64,000 nt of DNA. Origin: Nepenthes gracilis (lineage: Eukaryota > Streptophyta > Magnoliopsida > Caryophyllales > Nepenthaceae). This document shows positions 10,409-22,029 of this stretch, piece by piece (the first letter of the stretch is position 1; each line of letters begins with the position of its first letter). The translations under genes and the position numbers were made by a program. The stretch covers positions 7,684,656-7,748,655 of the forward strand of contig BSYO01000020.1 in the NCBI GenBank assembly GCA_033239525.1. Direction: 5' to 3'. Under the pieces are notes generated by a model. That model worked only from the letters and a program-made list of their open reading frames with translations. It had not been told where the DNA came from and did not search any database.

Positions 10409-11737
10409 AACTTGGAATTTGCTATAGAGACCTTTTCTTTGAGGATTGATAGGTGTTACTTGTGAAAATAATTATTTTCTAATGATCCTAAAGGGCTAAG
10501 AGGTCATCTCGCAGGAAGAGATGGCCATACGACATTGCAAGCAGGTGTAATCTGCTTAAGGACCGTAATTGTGAGTTTCGATGTCAGTTAGGAAAAGTCA
10601 ATCAAATGATAGTGTAGGTTAGTGAGGTTGTTGAAGGATTACACTTATAAAATGTATAGTCAGCCAAGAAGAATATTATTGCTGATAATTGGATGTCAAA
10701 AATCTTCAGATTGGGTATTATCTTGGTGCATCATAGGAGTTATTGTAAGGTGAATTTTGAGTAGCTCCTAATATCTAAAAAAAGTGAGTGCTTTGCCTTT
10801 GGGTTTTGGAGGGAGAGTTGCCTCCTAAGCAGTGAGGTCATGGAATTAGGAGATGAGAAGCTTTCACCATATCAATTTTGAGGATGTTAGGGTGGCAATA
10901 ATTATGAATAGCATTTTGATAATTATAGAATTGGCAAACTATGATTGCTCATTCATCATGATTTGGATGATACGTTTGGATAAAATAAGTTGGCTCACCG
11001 GCATGCAGATAGGGTGATAAGTTTTGAGGTTTTGGTGGTAACTTATGATAGTATCGAAATTTTTTTTAGATGACTACTTCAATTGTATTCCCTAGGTTAA
11101 TTGTAATTTGATAATTCTGGGCTTTACCTTAGTTGTGTTAGCATCCTTCGGATTTTTCTTAGGTTTCTAGCTACTAGGTAATTTAGGTGTCCGATATGAA
11201 TCAATGTATATGTGCTGCAAAAGTATTTTTAATACCTTAGTGAATGGTTAATTAGAGTAGCACAGTATAAGCACGTGGGCTTCTAGCCTAGAAATTTTGG
11301 AATGGGATTAAGGTTCCAAGTAGATGATCATTCTCGAGGCTTAGGAGGTATCGAGGTGAGAGCTTACTTGTTCGTTTCAGATTTTGTATTAAGTTAGAGG
11401 GGTAGTCAATAATTGGGTTTACCTATGAATTGGATGGACTATCATGATGTTTTCCCATATACCGATGATTGAGGAAATGTGTTTGTGATTAGGGTGTAAC
11501 CGTTTTGGGAGATTAGGAATTTGTCTCATTGTAAGATTTTAATGTTGATTTTAGATAAAAAAATATTAGATGTTGAGAATTAAGATGATTCAAATGATTA
11601 AAGTTTTTTAGGAAAGTTCATCACATCAAGGATGTAATTTGGGAATGCAGAGGTGAAATCTTAAAGGACTATCCCCTATTTTTAAATTTTGAGGTTCGTT
11701 AAATTTCGAGGATGAAATTTTTATAAGTGGGGAAGAA
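10409..11737 (+). pseudogene. epsilon-1 internal region, 3' end, decayed
   Basis: It aligns by eye, with many indels, to the 3' part of the delta internal region (about 36220-37393). Shared landmarks are a GAGGATT/GAGGACTTATAGGTG block and a recurring 'gtgtccgatatgaatca' block near 11190. Close to its start, a frame with SNDPKG is a relic of the RNase H YSDHKSL motif. Beyond that no domain is readable. The last 30 bases are the attachment-side sequence preceding the polypurine tract, the usual TTAAATTTCGAGGATGAAAT box. Confidence 0.65.
11724..11737 (+). other. epsilon-1 polypurine tract
   Basis: AAGTGGGGAAGAA immediately before the LTR start TGTAATATTTC at 11738. Confidence 0.8.
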
Positions 11738-11933
11738 TGTAATATTTCAAATTTTTATCTGATTAATTTGGGATAATTTTTTATTTTGGATAATTTGGGT
11801 GTGATAAAAATTAATTAAATATTATAAAATTTTGAAGGATATTTGGATTAGTTGGGCTGGCACCTAAAGTATGTCCGTGCTATCGCCCGAGTATTGGTTT
11901 GTATTTTGGAATAAAAAAAGATATAATAATAAC

Positions 11934-11975
<42 letters not shown>

Positions 11976-13861
11976 GGAATAAGGAAAACAGAATGCGGGG
12001 AAGCAGAGGGTTTTGCGAAGAAAGAGAGAGGGAGAAGAGAGAGAGGAGTGATCGAGGCTCTTAGGTTCAAATTCGGCTTGGAGCTAGTCGGAGAAATAAT
12101 AGATCGGGCGGAAGTAAGTACACTTATATCCTTTTCTTTCTCCTGTAGTTATTTTTGTTCACATCTCTTGGGTACTTTCACTTTGGTACCAACCCCAACC
12201 TTGTATTTTGTGGAACTCATGTTCTTTGCATGATTTATTTATTGTTCGTTGTCCAATTTGATGATTTCACTCGGTCCTTGCGTGCCCCAAATCCCTAACC
12301 AATGTTCGAACCCTATTTGACCAATTATTTTGAGTTTTATACATGTTTTAGCATGAGATTACAAAAACCCATGACTTAGTTATGGATATTTACCGGTTGG
12401 GTGTCCAATTTTGCACATATGGGACCCCAATACCCGTGGTGGCATTGTTCACCCATGCTGGCATTATTCACCCGAGCAACTTTGGTAATTTTGCATGATT
12501 TCGTTTTATTTAATTGACATCTAAATTATGTATAATTGTATATACTTAATTGTATATTTTGAAAAATATTATTATTAACCATTTATGGATGATTATTCGT
12601 CTGAAAGCTCTATAGTCATGTTTAGCCCGATGTGGTTAGGAATTTATGATTCTTCCAATCATCTTGTAAATTATACATAAACCATAAGAAATGATTATCT
12701 ATATTGGTATATAAGAATTTTATAAGATATGCAAGGTTTATGAATGGACTCTACAATTTGATATATTTGATGACCTGTTCTCTAGGGCGTGAGAACTTTG
12801 TATTTGAATTTGGTAGACCATCCCTTAAGAATAAGTAATTATGAAATTTGGACTAAGGATTTATATTTTAGAGAATAGTATTCTATGACATGCCTTAGGA
12901 TATTAGAATGATAGATCGAGGAATGCTCTTGGGCCATGGGAGACACTCTGATGGCATATCTGTTATCTGGCCTTGTATACTAGCAAAAGGTATACCGTCT
13001 GGAATGGGACATTAAAGTCGTGTGGCTAGCATATTTGTTATCTGGCCTCGTATATCGATGAAAGGTATACCATCCGTGATGGGACGTTAAAGTTGAAATT
13101 TGTGGTTAGCACCGTAGAATGTGTGAATACATACACATTCTATTCCTCGATCGTCTGCTCCGTTAGCAGGTGAGGCCAACTAGCACAAGTTAGAAAAGAT
13201 AATGAATATTTCTACATGTTTTCGAACATAAAGGAATCTGAAATAAAATGAAAAAGTTATTTGTATTCTGGAAACGTATTGGATCATGTTTCATGTTATG
13301 CATCATGCATTATGTTTTATTCCTTCCCTTTGATTTATTTTCAGTATACTACTTATGTCATTGCTTTATTGTGCCTTGTTGAACTTTAGGCTCACTCCTT
13401 ACTGCTTTTCCTTTCCTTCAAACTAGCACAAGCTTATACCTGATAAGACGGAGTAATGGCTTGAAGTTGGCTAGGCACGGGACTTGGCAGATCATATCGA
13501 AGATTTATACTTTTGTGGTTTTGTATACTTTATAAAGGGTTGTATATATATTTCTGTTGGACTTGTTAGTGTATATTGTAAAAATAATAGATGATCAGAT
13601 AGTATAGTGCGCTGTGTACGGATGTATATGTATATTCCTCCGCAGGTTATTATGGTTTGCTTCATATACCTAGTGGCATTTTTCTCTGCCCAATATTGTG
13701 TCCGGATACACAGCGTCAGAGCCATGATTTGATGTAACTTTTGGATCCTGTGTTGGTTAGTTTGAGGTTGTCTGGATGTGTTGGTTCTTAATTTAGATGG
13801 ATTTTTATTTGTTGTATAGGTTTATTGTACAAGTGTTTGTATAGTTTGACGTCCATATTAT
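11738..13861 (+). repeat. epsilon-1 LTR, 3' end missing
   Basis: Starts TGTAATATTTC after the polypurine tract and is clearly homologous to the epsilon-2 LTR at the right end of the window. Both share a run of AT-rich blocks, then 'tatcg..cgagt', then a trinucleotide microsatellite at the same place. The donor-like site here is canonical, AA|GTAAGT (intron side from 12114). The tail includes GATCCTGTGTTGG (about 13745-13757), but the last ~100 bp and the CA end are missing. Around 13860-13890 it switches to delta LTR sequence. Confidence 0.75.
11922..11974. repeat. (ATA)n microsatellite in epsilon-1 LTR
   Basis: About 17 trinucleotide units with one interruption (AACAAT), in the U3 part of the LTR. 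The same position in epsilon-2 also holds a TTA repeat. Confidence 0.95.
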
Positions 13862-15127
13862 AGCCAAACCCTTGCCCGTTTTCAGTTTGGATACAGTAGG
13901 TCACACTAGCCCCGCGCCTGAATGCTTTCACCCATTGATTTTTGAAGCTTTTGAATAAATTGGCTCTAGAATATCATTACACATGCTTTGAACATGTTAA
14001 TTTATTAATTGTGTATCCGATTTGGTAGTTTTATGTGAAATTATATTCACCAGAACCCTAACTCGTGCCCGCTTTAATTTTACCTGAATTAATTGTAATT
14101 TATGCATAATTTTGCTTTAGAAGTTTGTAACCCTATCCTTATGGATGCAAGTGCACTGAATATTTGATATTTTTTCACATATATTTTATATATGTTATTT
14201 TACAGGTTTTGAAAATATCATCAGACGTGCATTGAGATATTTATTCACATGTGCGTTAAATATGTTACCCTATATTTGTTTCGGAAATTATGTAATATGC
14301 AATTGTGAATGGATTTATTGTCTGGAAGCTCTAAAGTTACATTTGACTCACAATAGTAAGAATTTCTAGGTTTTTCATACTTTATGATGTTCATACATAT
14401 AAATTAAGTCATGTTATGACTTAAACCCATAAGAAGTATGAAAATTATGTGAGTATACAAAAGGAATAACACAATTTGATGTGTATGATTCGTTCTCTTG
14501 GAGTGAAAATTTTATGAAAGAAGTTTGGTAGACTTTCCCTTAAGGAATAAAAATTGGTGAAACCTAGACCACAGATTTATATTTCAGAGGGTAATATTCT
14601 TTGATATGTCATAGATATTACAGTAGAAATTCAAGGGTTATCCTCACCATGTTTTATAATGGGTGATATTCCTTGGATGCCTTAGTATATTATAGCGAAA
14701 GTGTGACGGAACGGATTTTTTTTTATTCCGTCATTCATAACACAATTGAAAACCCAAACTAAATCAATTAGGTGCAACACAGGATGACAGATGCCATCTA
14801 GGACCCATAGACTTTTAATCATAAGAAGTATAGCGGAAGTTATTCTGACACTTGCGGAATCATTCATATTTATTCCAAAATATTTATTTCCGAGTACATA
14901 GCCAAAAATATTTAACCATAGAAGTCCATCAAGTCATTACAATAAAGCTCTAAAGCTTTATCTGTAGGGGAAAAAAATATAAAACAGTGAGCCGAGGCCC
15001 AGCAAGGTATATGCACATGAGTAGTAAAACGATGATGCATAACGGACATGTAACTATGCATAAACAAAACAATTAATCAGAATGCAGTCCAAAAAATAGA
15101 GAAAACATACCTTGACAGTACTATACT

Positions 15128-15360
15128 TCAGAATCGGTAACCGGTACAGTAAACAGTAAACAGTAACATAACATATCGGTAATCGGTACGATAAACAGTA
15201 ACACAACATATAGGTAATCGGTACGATAAACGGTAAACAGTACATATCATATCGGTAAAAAGTATTTCATATTCGATAATCGGTACTTCATATTTGGTAA
15301 TTGGTATGGTAACATAACATATCAGTAAAACAGTAAACAATACTTCATATCATATCGGTA
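15128..15360. repeat. tandem array 1 in zeta LTR
   Basis: Degenerate units of roughly 35 bp built from 'atcggtaatcggta', 'cggtaaacagta' and 'acataacatat'. In epsilon-2 the homologous LTR position (61290-61500) has an array of different sequence. Confidence 0.85.
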
Positions 15361-15849
15361 CAGACCCTGCCAGTATACCCTGCTTGCTGAGGGGATGAAT
15401 AATCGAGGATAGATTGTGTTCACTCAACACAATCTAAGGCCAGTAACGTTATATGGGTATCCCATCTCACGGGATCGGTATAGTATGCCACCCGAAAGTA
15501 GGCCGGTAACGGTAATTCCTCATATCCGTAACGCCCCGAGGGCAGGGCGGACCACAAATAACTCCATGGACAGAGTTATCCTTGATTACCACTGAAAAGT
15601 CCTAAGGCATGTGGGAGAACCTATCCGGACTGTAGTCAGTCCCAGGTCCTAAAATAACAGAAACAGAAATACTTCCTTCTTATTGCTTATTGAAAGCCAT
15701 TTTCAGTCAGAAACATCACAATTTATCCTTCAAAAATTGTGTACAGCATATATTAAGGCTGGTTCAAAAATTATATACTTCAAACCGATTTCAAATCATT
15801 GAACTTAATTTGAAAATCACATACTTAAAGCTGATTTCAAAATACACTT

Positions 15850-16420
15850 GAGGCCGGAGTTCTTTTTAAATGCGGCCGGAGTGCTTTTCTGACGTAATGC
15901 TTTTCGGACGGAGTTCTTTTCTGACGGAGTACTTTTCACTCAAAGGGACGGAGTGCTCAAAAAGCCGGAGTGCTTTTTCTCAAAAAGGTAGAGTGCTCAG
16001 AAAGGCGGAGTGCTCGGAAAGCCGGAGTGCTCAAAAAGCCGGAGTGCTTTTTACTGAATGCCGGAGTACTTTTTGAAGTTCATTTTCCTCAAGGGACGGA
16101 GTTCATTAAAAGCCAGAGTTCATTTCACATTAAGTCCGGAGTTCATTTTAAGGCCGGAGTTCTTTTTCTAACAAAAGGATGGAGTTCTTTTAAATGAGGC
16201 CAGAGTGCTTTTTCACAGAGGACGGAGCTTATTTTCTTAAAGGACGGAGCTCATTTTCTATACAAAGCCGGAGTTCAATTTCAAAACAAAGCCGGAGTTC
16301 ATTTTACATTGGGGCCAGAGTTCAAAAAGCTGGAGTTCAATTACAAATGCTGAGTTCATTTAATATGTAGGAAACCGAGTTCATTTTACATATAGGAAAT
16401 CGAGTTTAATTTTCATGTGG
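15850..16420. repeat. tandem array 2 in zeta LTR
   Basis: More than 20 irregular units of about 18-28 bp with the core GGCCGGAGTTC/GTGCTTTT. Units vary in length and in GGAGTT versus GGAGTG. Confidence 0.9.
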
Positions 16421-16500
16421 CCAAGTTCATTTTACAATGCAGAAGGTGGATATTCAATGTAGAAAGCAGGAACTTTAAAACAGAGTACACGTACAGTAAA

Positions 16501-16770
16501 GCATGAACTTCAAAACAGAGTATATTTGCAATATTCTTAAAGCATGAATTTAAAAACATCGTCCGAGATACACTTGCAATATTCTTAAAGCATGAACTTA
16601 AAAACAGCGTTCGAGGTACACTTGCAATATTCTTAAAGCATGAACTTAAAAACAGCGTTCGAGGTACACTTGCAATATTCTTAAAGCATGAACTTAAAAA
16701 CAACGTCCGAGGTACACTTGCAACATTCTTAAAGCATGAACTTAAAAACAGCGTCCGAAGTACACTTGCC
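16501..16770. repeat. tandem array 3 in zeta LTR, 48-bp unit
   Basis: GCATGAACTT recurs at 16542, 16590, 16638, 16686 and 16734, an exact 48-bp period (an earlier copy at 16501 is 41 bp away). Each unit includes, in minus sense, GCAAGTGTA, the same bases as the presumed splice donor at the right end of the array. Because 48 is a multiple of three, a spurious repetitive 16-residue reading frame results. Confidence 0.92.
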
Positions 16771-17084
16771 TGAGAGTTTCCCAGTATCACCGTTTTGAAG
16801 TTTCTCCTGCACTCCCTCCTTTCTGCTTGTATTGGCTGACTACTTCAACCAATCGACGCTGGGTTTTTATAAAGGAGGGGTTTGGTGGGGTAAGTGGGGT
16901 AAGTCACTTACTCCCGTACTTGTTTTGGTGCGGTAGGTGGGAGTAACTAAATTAGTTTACCTATTCCATTTGGTCGCGCTTTAGTTGGATTCTAACTAAA
17001 TAATAAAGTTTACTTTTGTCTTTAGTTACCATTAGTTTATCCAGTCAACTTTTTGGTCAATATTTCTAATTAAGCCGAGTTCAA

Positions 17085-17405
17085 ATACATGTAGTGCCGG
17101 TTTCAATTTTTGTAAACCTTTCAAGAAATCCGGTCAACTCTTCAATTCCAGTCAACATCTTCAAATCCGATCAACTCTTTCAATCCGGTCAATATCTTCG
17201 AATCCGGGCAACTCTTTAATTCCGGTCAACATCTTCAAATCCGGTCAACTCTTCCAATCCGGTCAATATCTTCGAATCCGGTCAACTCTTCCAATCCGGT
17301 CAATATCTTTGAATCCGATCAATATCTTCGAATCCGGTCAACTCTTCCAATCCGGTCAATATCTTTGAATCCGGTCAACTCTTCAAATCCGGTCAAATTT
17401 TACTT
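17085..17405. repeat. tandem array 4 in zeta LTR
   Basis: Alternating units of about 18-20 bp, CCGGTCAACTCTTCCAAT and CCGGTCAATATCTTCGAAT, in the U3 part upstream of the TATA box. Confidence 0.9.
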
Positions 17406-18364
17406 TGGCCTCTTGCACTTCCAAAACTGGCCAATCATTTCACATGGCCGAACTTGATTTAACAAGGGTGGAGCCGGACTTATTTTGTACTAAGGAAAGG
17501 CCGAACTTGATTGAGGCTTAAGGCGGCCGGTTTAGATTTCATATTTCGGTCAACACTTTGAGCCATTGGATTTTGGGATCTCACAGAATGATTATTGCCT
17601 GCTAAGGGCCATGTATAGCTAAGGCCCCATTTATAGGGATTATATGTAGATGGCCCGCATCTGGGTCTTGAATAGGAGGAGATAGCTTTTACTTGTGTAG
17701 AAGCAAATACAATCCAGATTACGATCGATCGCTCATTTAGTCAGTAAGGCCTACTAGCCTTGGTCCGCAAAGATAAAGAAATTTATACATGTTTTGGAAT
17801 CCTAAGAGAAGAAAGATAAAATATGAAAAGTTATTTATATTTCGAAAATATATTTGTTTATGTTTCATGTTATGCATCATATATCATGCTCCTATCCCAT
17901 TCTCTGTTTCATTTTGAATATATTGTATATTATCATTGATTATATTACACTTACTGAGATTTGGCTCACTCTTATTATTTTTTTCTTACCTTTAGGCAAG
18001 TACGAGCTTATACCCGATAGGACGGGGTAGAGGATTAGAAGTCTTAGAGGCAAGTCAGCCAGGCTCGAAGACTTAGAGGATGATCTTGTAGACTTAGCCT
18101 TATGGATTTGTACCTTATGGAGTCTTTTGTATTATTTTTTATGGTTATGTATATTGATGATGATGGTGATGCATATAGTGTATATTTTTGCTGTATTTGA
18201 TAGATGTATGTGCTGCTGCAGGTCGTTATGGTTAATTTGGGTACCTAGTCATATCTTGTCTGAGCTAACGTCATACCTGAAGTTATGATGTTGGTGCCAT
18301 ATGTTTATTGTGACTTTTAGATCCTGTGTTGAGATATATTGTGGTTATATATTTATTGTACAGG

Positions 18365-18369
18365 GTTAA
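18365..18369 (+). repeat. gamma left target-site duplication GTTAA
   Basis: Identical to 34009-34013. Removing gamma and one copy restores the delta LTR sequence seen uninterrupted near 58092. Confidence 0.93.
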
Positions 18370-20462
18370 TGTGAGATCTCGATCTCGGAATATAATAATT
18401 ATGGAATAATTATATGAATGAAAATCATCTTAAGGCTTAAATATAGTGAAAAAAATTGATACCGAAGCAAAATGAGGGGAAATAGGCTGAGGAGCACAGG
18501 GCGCTCGACTATTGCTCGAGTGCACCTTGAGCGGAAAAATGCGAATGCACCGCTCAAGGATCACCCAAGGCGGGACTGGAGCAGGAAACAGCTATGAGGA
18601 TTGGTAGTCGACTAGTGCTCGAGCGCCAACCCAGGCGTAAAAATACAAAAGTACCACCTGATGACCGCTTGACTGGCGCTTGAGTGCCAATCATGTGACC
18701 TGCATGTGAACTCTTTTCCCTTCGTGTTTTAAAGGGATGCTTGGGGTTTTGGGGCCTTCATTTCAACAAAATGAAGGTAGAGCACGAGAGAAAAGGAAGA
18801 GGAAGGAGTGGGAAGAGAAAAGAAAAGAGGGAAAATCTTTCATCCAGTTCCGATCAAAGTAAGGGTAACTATAAACTGAGCTTAGGCAAGTATATTTCAG
18901 ACATTATTTACTATTTTTACAGTGTTTTAATATCTCAAACATTGTATTTATGCTTTAAATCCATAATTTTTCATGTTTACTGTAAATAATGGTTGTTTCT
19001 CCTGATTAATCAGACAGATTTCATGTTTGCTAGTATATATATCTATATATACCTCTGATTTCATGTAAATACATGTATTTGGTTTTCATTTATCGTCTTA
19101 AAGGTTTGGTGAAACCCGAAGCATGAAAATGAATGGATTTGACGATTTTAATCCAAAATTTCTGATATGTAAAAGTTAATACGTAACAAGATAATGTCTA
19201 TGATGTCATTTATGTATGAAAAATTTACACGAATTTATACTAATAAATTACTATGGATGTCTGAAGCAAATCTGAAGGTTAACTATGAAATTTTTGACTG
19301 ACTTTTGAAACCTGATATATAGTCAGGTTAGGTTCTCTGGCACACCTTAGAATGTTATGGTAGTAATCGAGGATAATTCTATTTATGGAGTTACACATGG
19401 TCCGCCCTTCCTCAAGCACTAACCTAGAGGGTGTTACTATTACAGGCCGGCGTCACTATACTGAATCCCATGAGAAGGGATAACTATTACTGGCCTTGGA
19501 TTATGTAGAGTGAACATAAGCTATTCACGATTATTCGCCCCCTCTGCTAGTAGGGTCCACTAGTTGGGTCCTTTACTAATAGAAAAGGGAGATTTTCTAC
19601 AATTTATAGATTTTGTATCGGTTTCTGACTTCTAATTTATGTTTACCGATTTATGATTTCTGAAGCCTTATTATTATCGAATCACACTTTTCTTGTGATT
19701 TATGTATATGTTTCTATTCCCTGGCATTTCTATAATCTTCTGCATTTATGTTCTACTATTATTTTTGTAATCACCGTCTTATCACATTTATGCTTTATAT
19801 GTAATTATATCCATTTTACTATATTACCTTCTGTATGAAAGTTTTACTATATGTTTGCGTGTACCTTGCTGGGTTTTGACTCACTGTTGTACTATTTTCC
19901 TTCCAAAAGAGATGGTAGAGGTAACTCTGGATGAGAAAGAATAGTTAAAGTATTGCCTAGAGACCTTTGGAGACCTGAAGTATTTTGGAGATTTTGAAAA
20001 GAGACTGTTGAATTGTGAATACCTGATTATGTATATGGATCTTGTGTGTATTTGGATTTTGTATATGAAATGCATGTCATGTATGTGATGAAACAAGGAT
20101 TATGCTTCCTCAGGTAAATAGTTTAGCTTTCGCTATATGTTTTCTGGATTCTGTAGAGGTCCTAGATGGTATCTCTATTCCGAACTGTTAGTATAGTGGA
20201 TAGGAAATGTGAAATGTAAGCTGTAAGGAATTATACGGCATCTGTGATCCTGTGTTTGCGATGAGAGTACCTGTTGATTGATATTACGATGTTATTCTAT
20301 ATATTTGTAGGTTATAAGCAGGATTTGTATTTCAGTTTAGCTCAATTTTAGAAAAAGCTCTATCCATTTTTCTTTAGAACTTTGGGTTATTAATTGGGCT
20401 TTGCTTTCTGTTTTCTATAATGATAAAAATTTCTGAGGACAAAAAAAATCTATTCCATCATA
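18370..20462 (+). repeat. gamma 5' LTR
   Basis: Starts TGTGAGATCTCG and ends CCATCATA, where the intact end would be TCACA. U3 carries GCTCGAG-type motifs (about 18505-18630). A TTTTAAAG TATA-like box lies near 18725 and a donor-like AG|GCAAGT before 18896. The acceptor-side TGACTCACTG plus pyrimidine run is at about 19877-19905. Confidence 0.9.
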
Positions 20463-20464
20463 AT

Positions 20465-20475
20465 TGGTATCAGAG
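20465..20475 (+). other. gamma primer-binding site (tRNA-iMet)
   Basis: TGGTATCAGAG, the complement of the plant initiator tRNA-Met 3' end, three bases inside the LTR. Confidence 0.92.
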
Positions 20476-20689
20476 AAATGAGATGCCTTAGGAATTGATC
20501 GATCGATAAACAGAAGCATATGCTTAAATTTCTATAGGGATAGGTCGGGGTAACTAAGGCAACTAGGATGCTTAGAAAATTGATTCTTAGGCTAGGTTTG
20601 AATTTTGTTAAACTACTAATAACCCCTTCCCTTAACTTGATTTCTTGAGGTTTATAATGTTATACTTAGTTTTGGTTATAGGATCTAAG

Positions 20690-21291
20690 ATGGCTAGTAG
20701 GAGAAATCAGAGGAATAATTGTGGTGGTGTTAGTAATTCCCTTGATAGAGAGGCTGCTTATGTGAATCTGTTAGAAAGGATGACAAATGTGGTGGAATCT
20801 ATGGAGCAGCATCACATGGCTCCGGTCCTAGCACCTGAGCCAGCTCCGATAAACCTTACTTCGATAACATATGATAGATTTATAGTGGAGTGAGTATTGG
20901 GATTTTTGGGAAAGCCTGATCCAATAGAAGCAAATGTTTGGGTTAAAAGAATGAAGAAGATTTTTGCTGTGATCCGGTGTACCAATCACGATAAAGTTAC
21001 CTTCGCTGTGTACAAGCTGGAGGGCAAGGCTAATTGCTGGTGGAGCATGAAAAAGAGGGCGTTAGGCGTGCTCGACAATACAATTACATGGAAGATATTT
21101 GAGGATGATTTCATGGAAAAATATTTTTTGTCCAGTCTCTAAGATCAGAAGGAGCAAGAGTTTATGCGGCTGAGACAGGGAAGTATGACTGTGACTGAAC
21201 ATGATGCAAAGTTCACGGAGCTGTCTGGAAAGCAAAAAAATTCCTTCAAGGGCTACGGGACAATATTAGGAAGCAATTATTAACCCACAAG
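20690..21291 (+). pseudogene. gamma gag, N-terminal and capsid part, broken
   Basis: Gag structural protein of a Ty3/gypsy element. It starts MASRRNQRNN after an AG-rich leader. Capsid landmarks are DREAAYVNLLERM, FLGKPDPIEANVWVKRM, KVTFAVYKLEGKANCWW and ITWKIFEDDFMEKYF, which align with the alpha-2 gag. Stops fall after FIVE (20891) and after FLSSL (21140), with a frameshift near 21220. The beta-1 LTR inserts at 21292, where the C-terminal capsid should continue. The nucleocapsid reappears near 25985. Confidence 0.85.
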
Positions 21292-21539
21292 TGTGAGGTT
21301 CCAGATTTAAGAACTTTATAATAATGAGGTGATTAGTATGTTAACGATCAATACTAATCCTATGGAAAGATTAAGGTTTGGTGTCGGAAGAAAAATCAGG
21401 AAAATTATTTGGGTCCAGGCTGCTGAAGCCCTGCCAGCAGGCTTGCGCCTGCTGGGCGCTCGAGCTGTGGCTCGAGTGGAAAAACCAGAAGCGAGGCCGC
21501 TCGCTGGCCGCTCGAGCTGCTCTCAAGCGGCAGGCACAG

Positions 21540-21547
21540 TATAAATA
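21540..21547 (+). promoter_or_regulatory. TATA box of beta-1 LTR
   Basis: TATAAATA directly downstream of the GC-rich GCTCGAG cluster, about 150 bp before the donor-like site. Confidence 0.7.
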
Positions 21548-22029
21548 CGCGCTGAGTTTCCTTCTCCCTCATTTTTCTGATCGACCGAGGGTTTTAGAGA
21601 GAGAGATGGCGCGTCTAGAGAGAGAAGAAGGGAGATCGAGCCTGGGAGTTCGATTCCGTCCGAGAGCCAAGTATAAAGGTGAAAGCACGCGTTGAGGCAA
21701 GTATTCTCATACTCACTTCTCGTTCTCTCTCGATATTTTATGTATTTTCGTTGGGTATTTTGTATCGATACCCACCGTGAACGGTAGAATCTTGAAACCC
21801 ATGCCTAGAGGTCCAAGAAAATATAGTTAGTTGCGCGGATCGTGTCCGACCCACCCGGTTTGGTTTCACCGAAACCCTAACCCACAAAAAATTGGGGATT
21901 TCCCGTTTCCTGCCCATGTATCATGAAATTGACCTCAAAATATGAATCCCCACGTCCCAATGATGTAGATATATCGGCCGCGGGTTCGATTTTGCACGTT
22001 TCGACCCGTTCGCGGTGTCTGGGCCGGTT

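Larger units (their letters stand above)
14702..17585 (-). mobile_element. zeta solo LTR
   Basis: Minus-sense ends are TGTGAGATCCC and CCGTCACA. It is flanked by GAAAG (14697-14701) and GAATG (17586-17590), a 5-bp target duplication with one change. The undisturbed site is visible in the delta 3' LTR near 57320. There is no internal region, so it is a product of LTR-LTR recombination. A TATA box lies at 16864-16871, a donor-like AG|GCAAGT at about 16769 and an acceptor-like CTACAG at 14962. It carries four separate tandem arrays, listed separately. Confidence 0.85.

Noticed and set aside
11871..12233. Open frame with a run of asparagines (and a leucine run on the other strand)
   Set aside because: It is the ATA microsatellite read in frame; no protein domain either side, and it lies in an LTR.
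16501..16770. Regular repeats resembling a CRISPR array
   Set aside because: Units are contiguous and near-identical with no unique spacers, and the context is a plant LTR.
16413..16790. 125-codon minus-strand frame with a repeated 16-residue motif
   Set aside because: Produced by the 48-bp tandem repeat, whose length is a multiple of three; no start context or domain.
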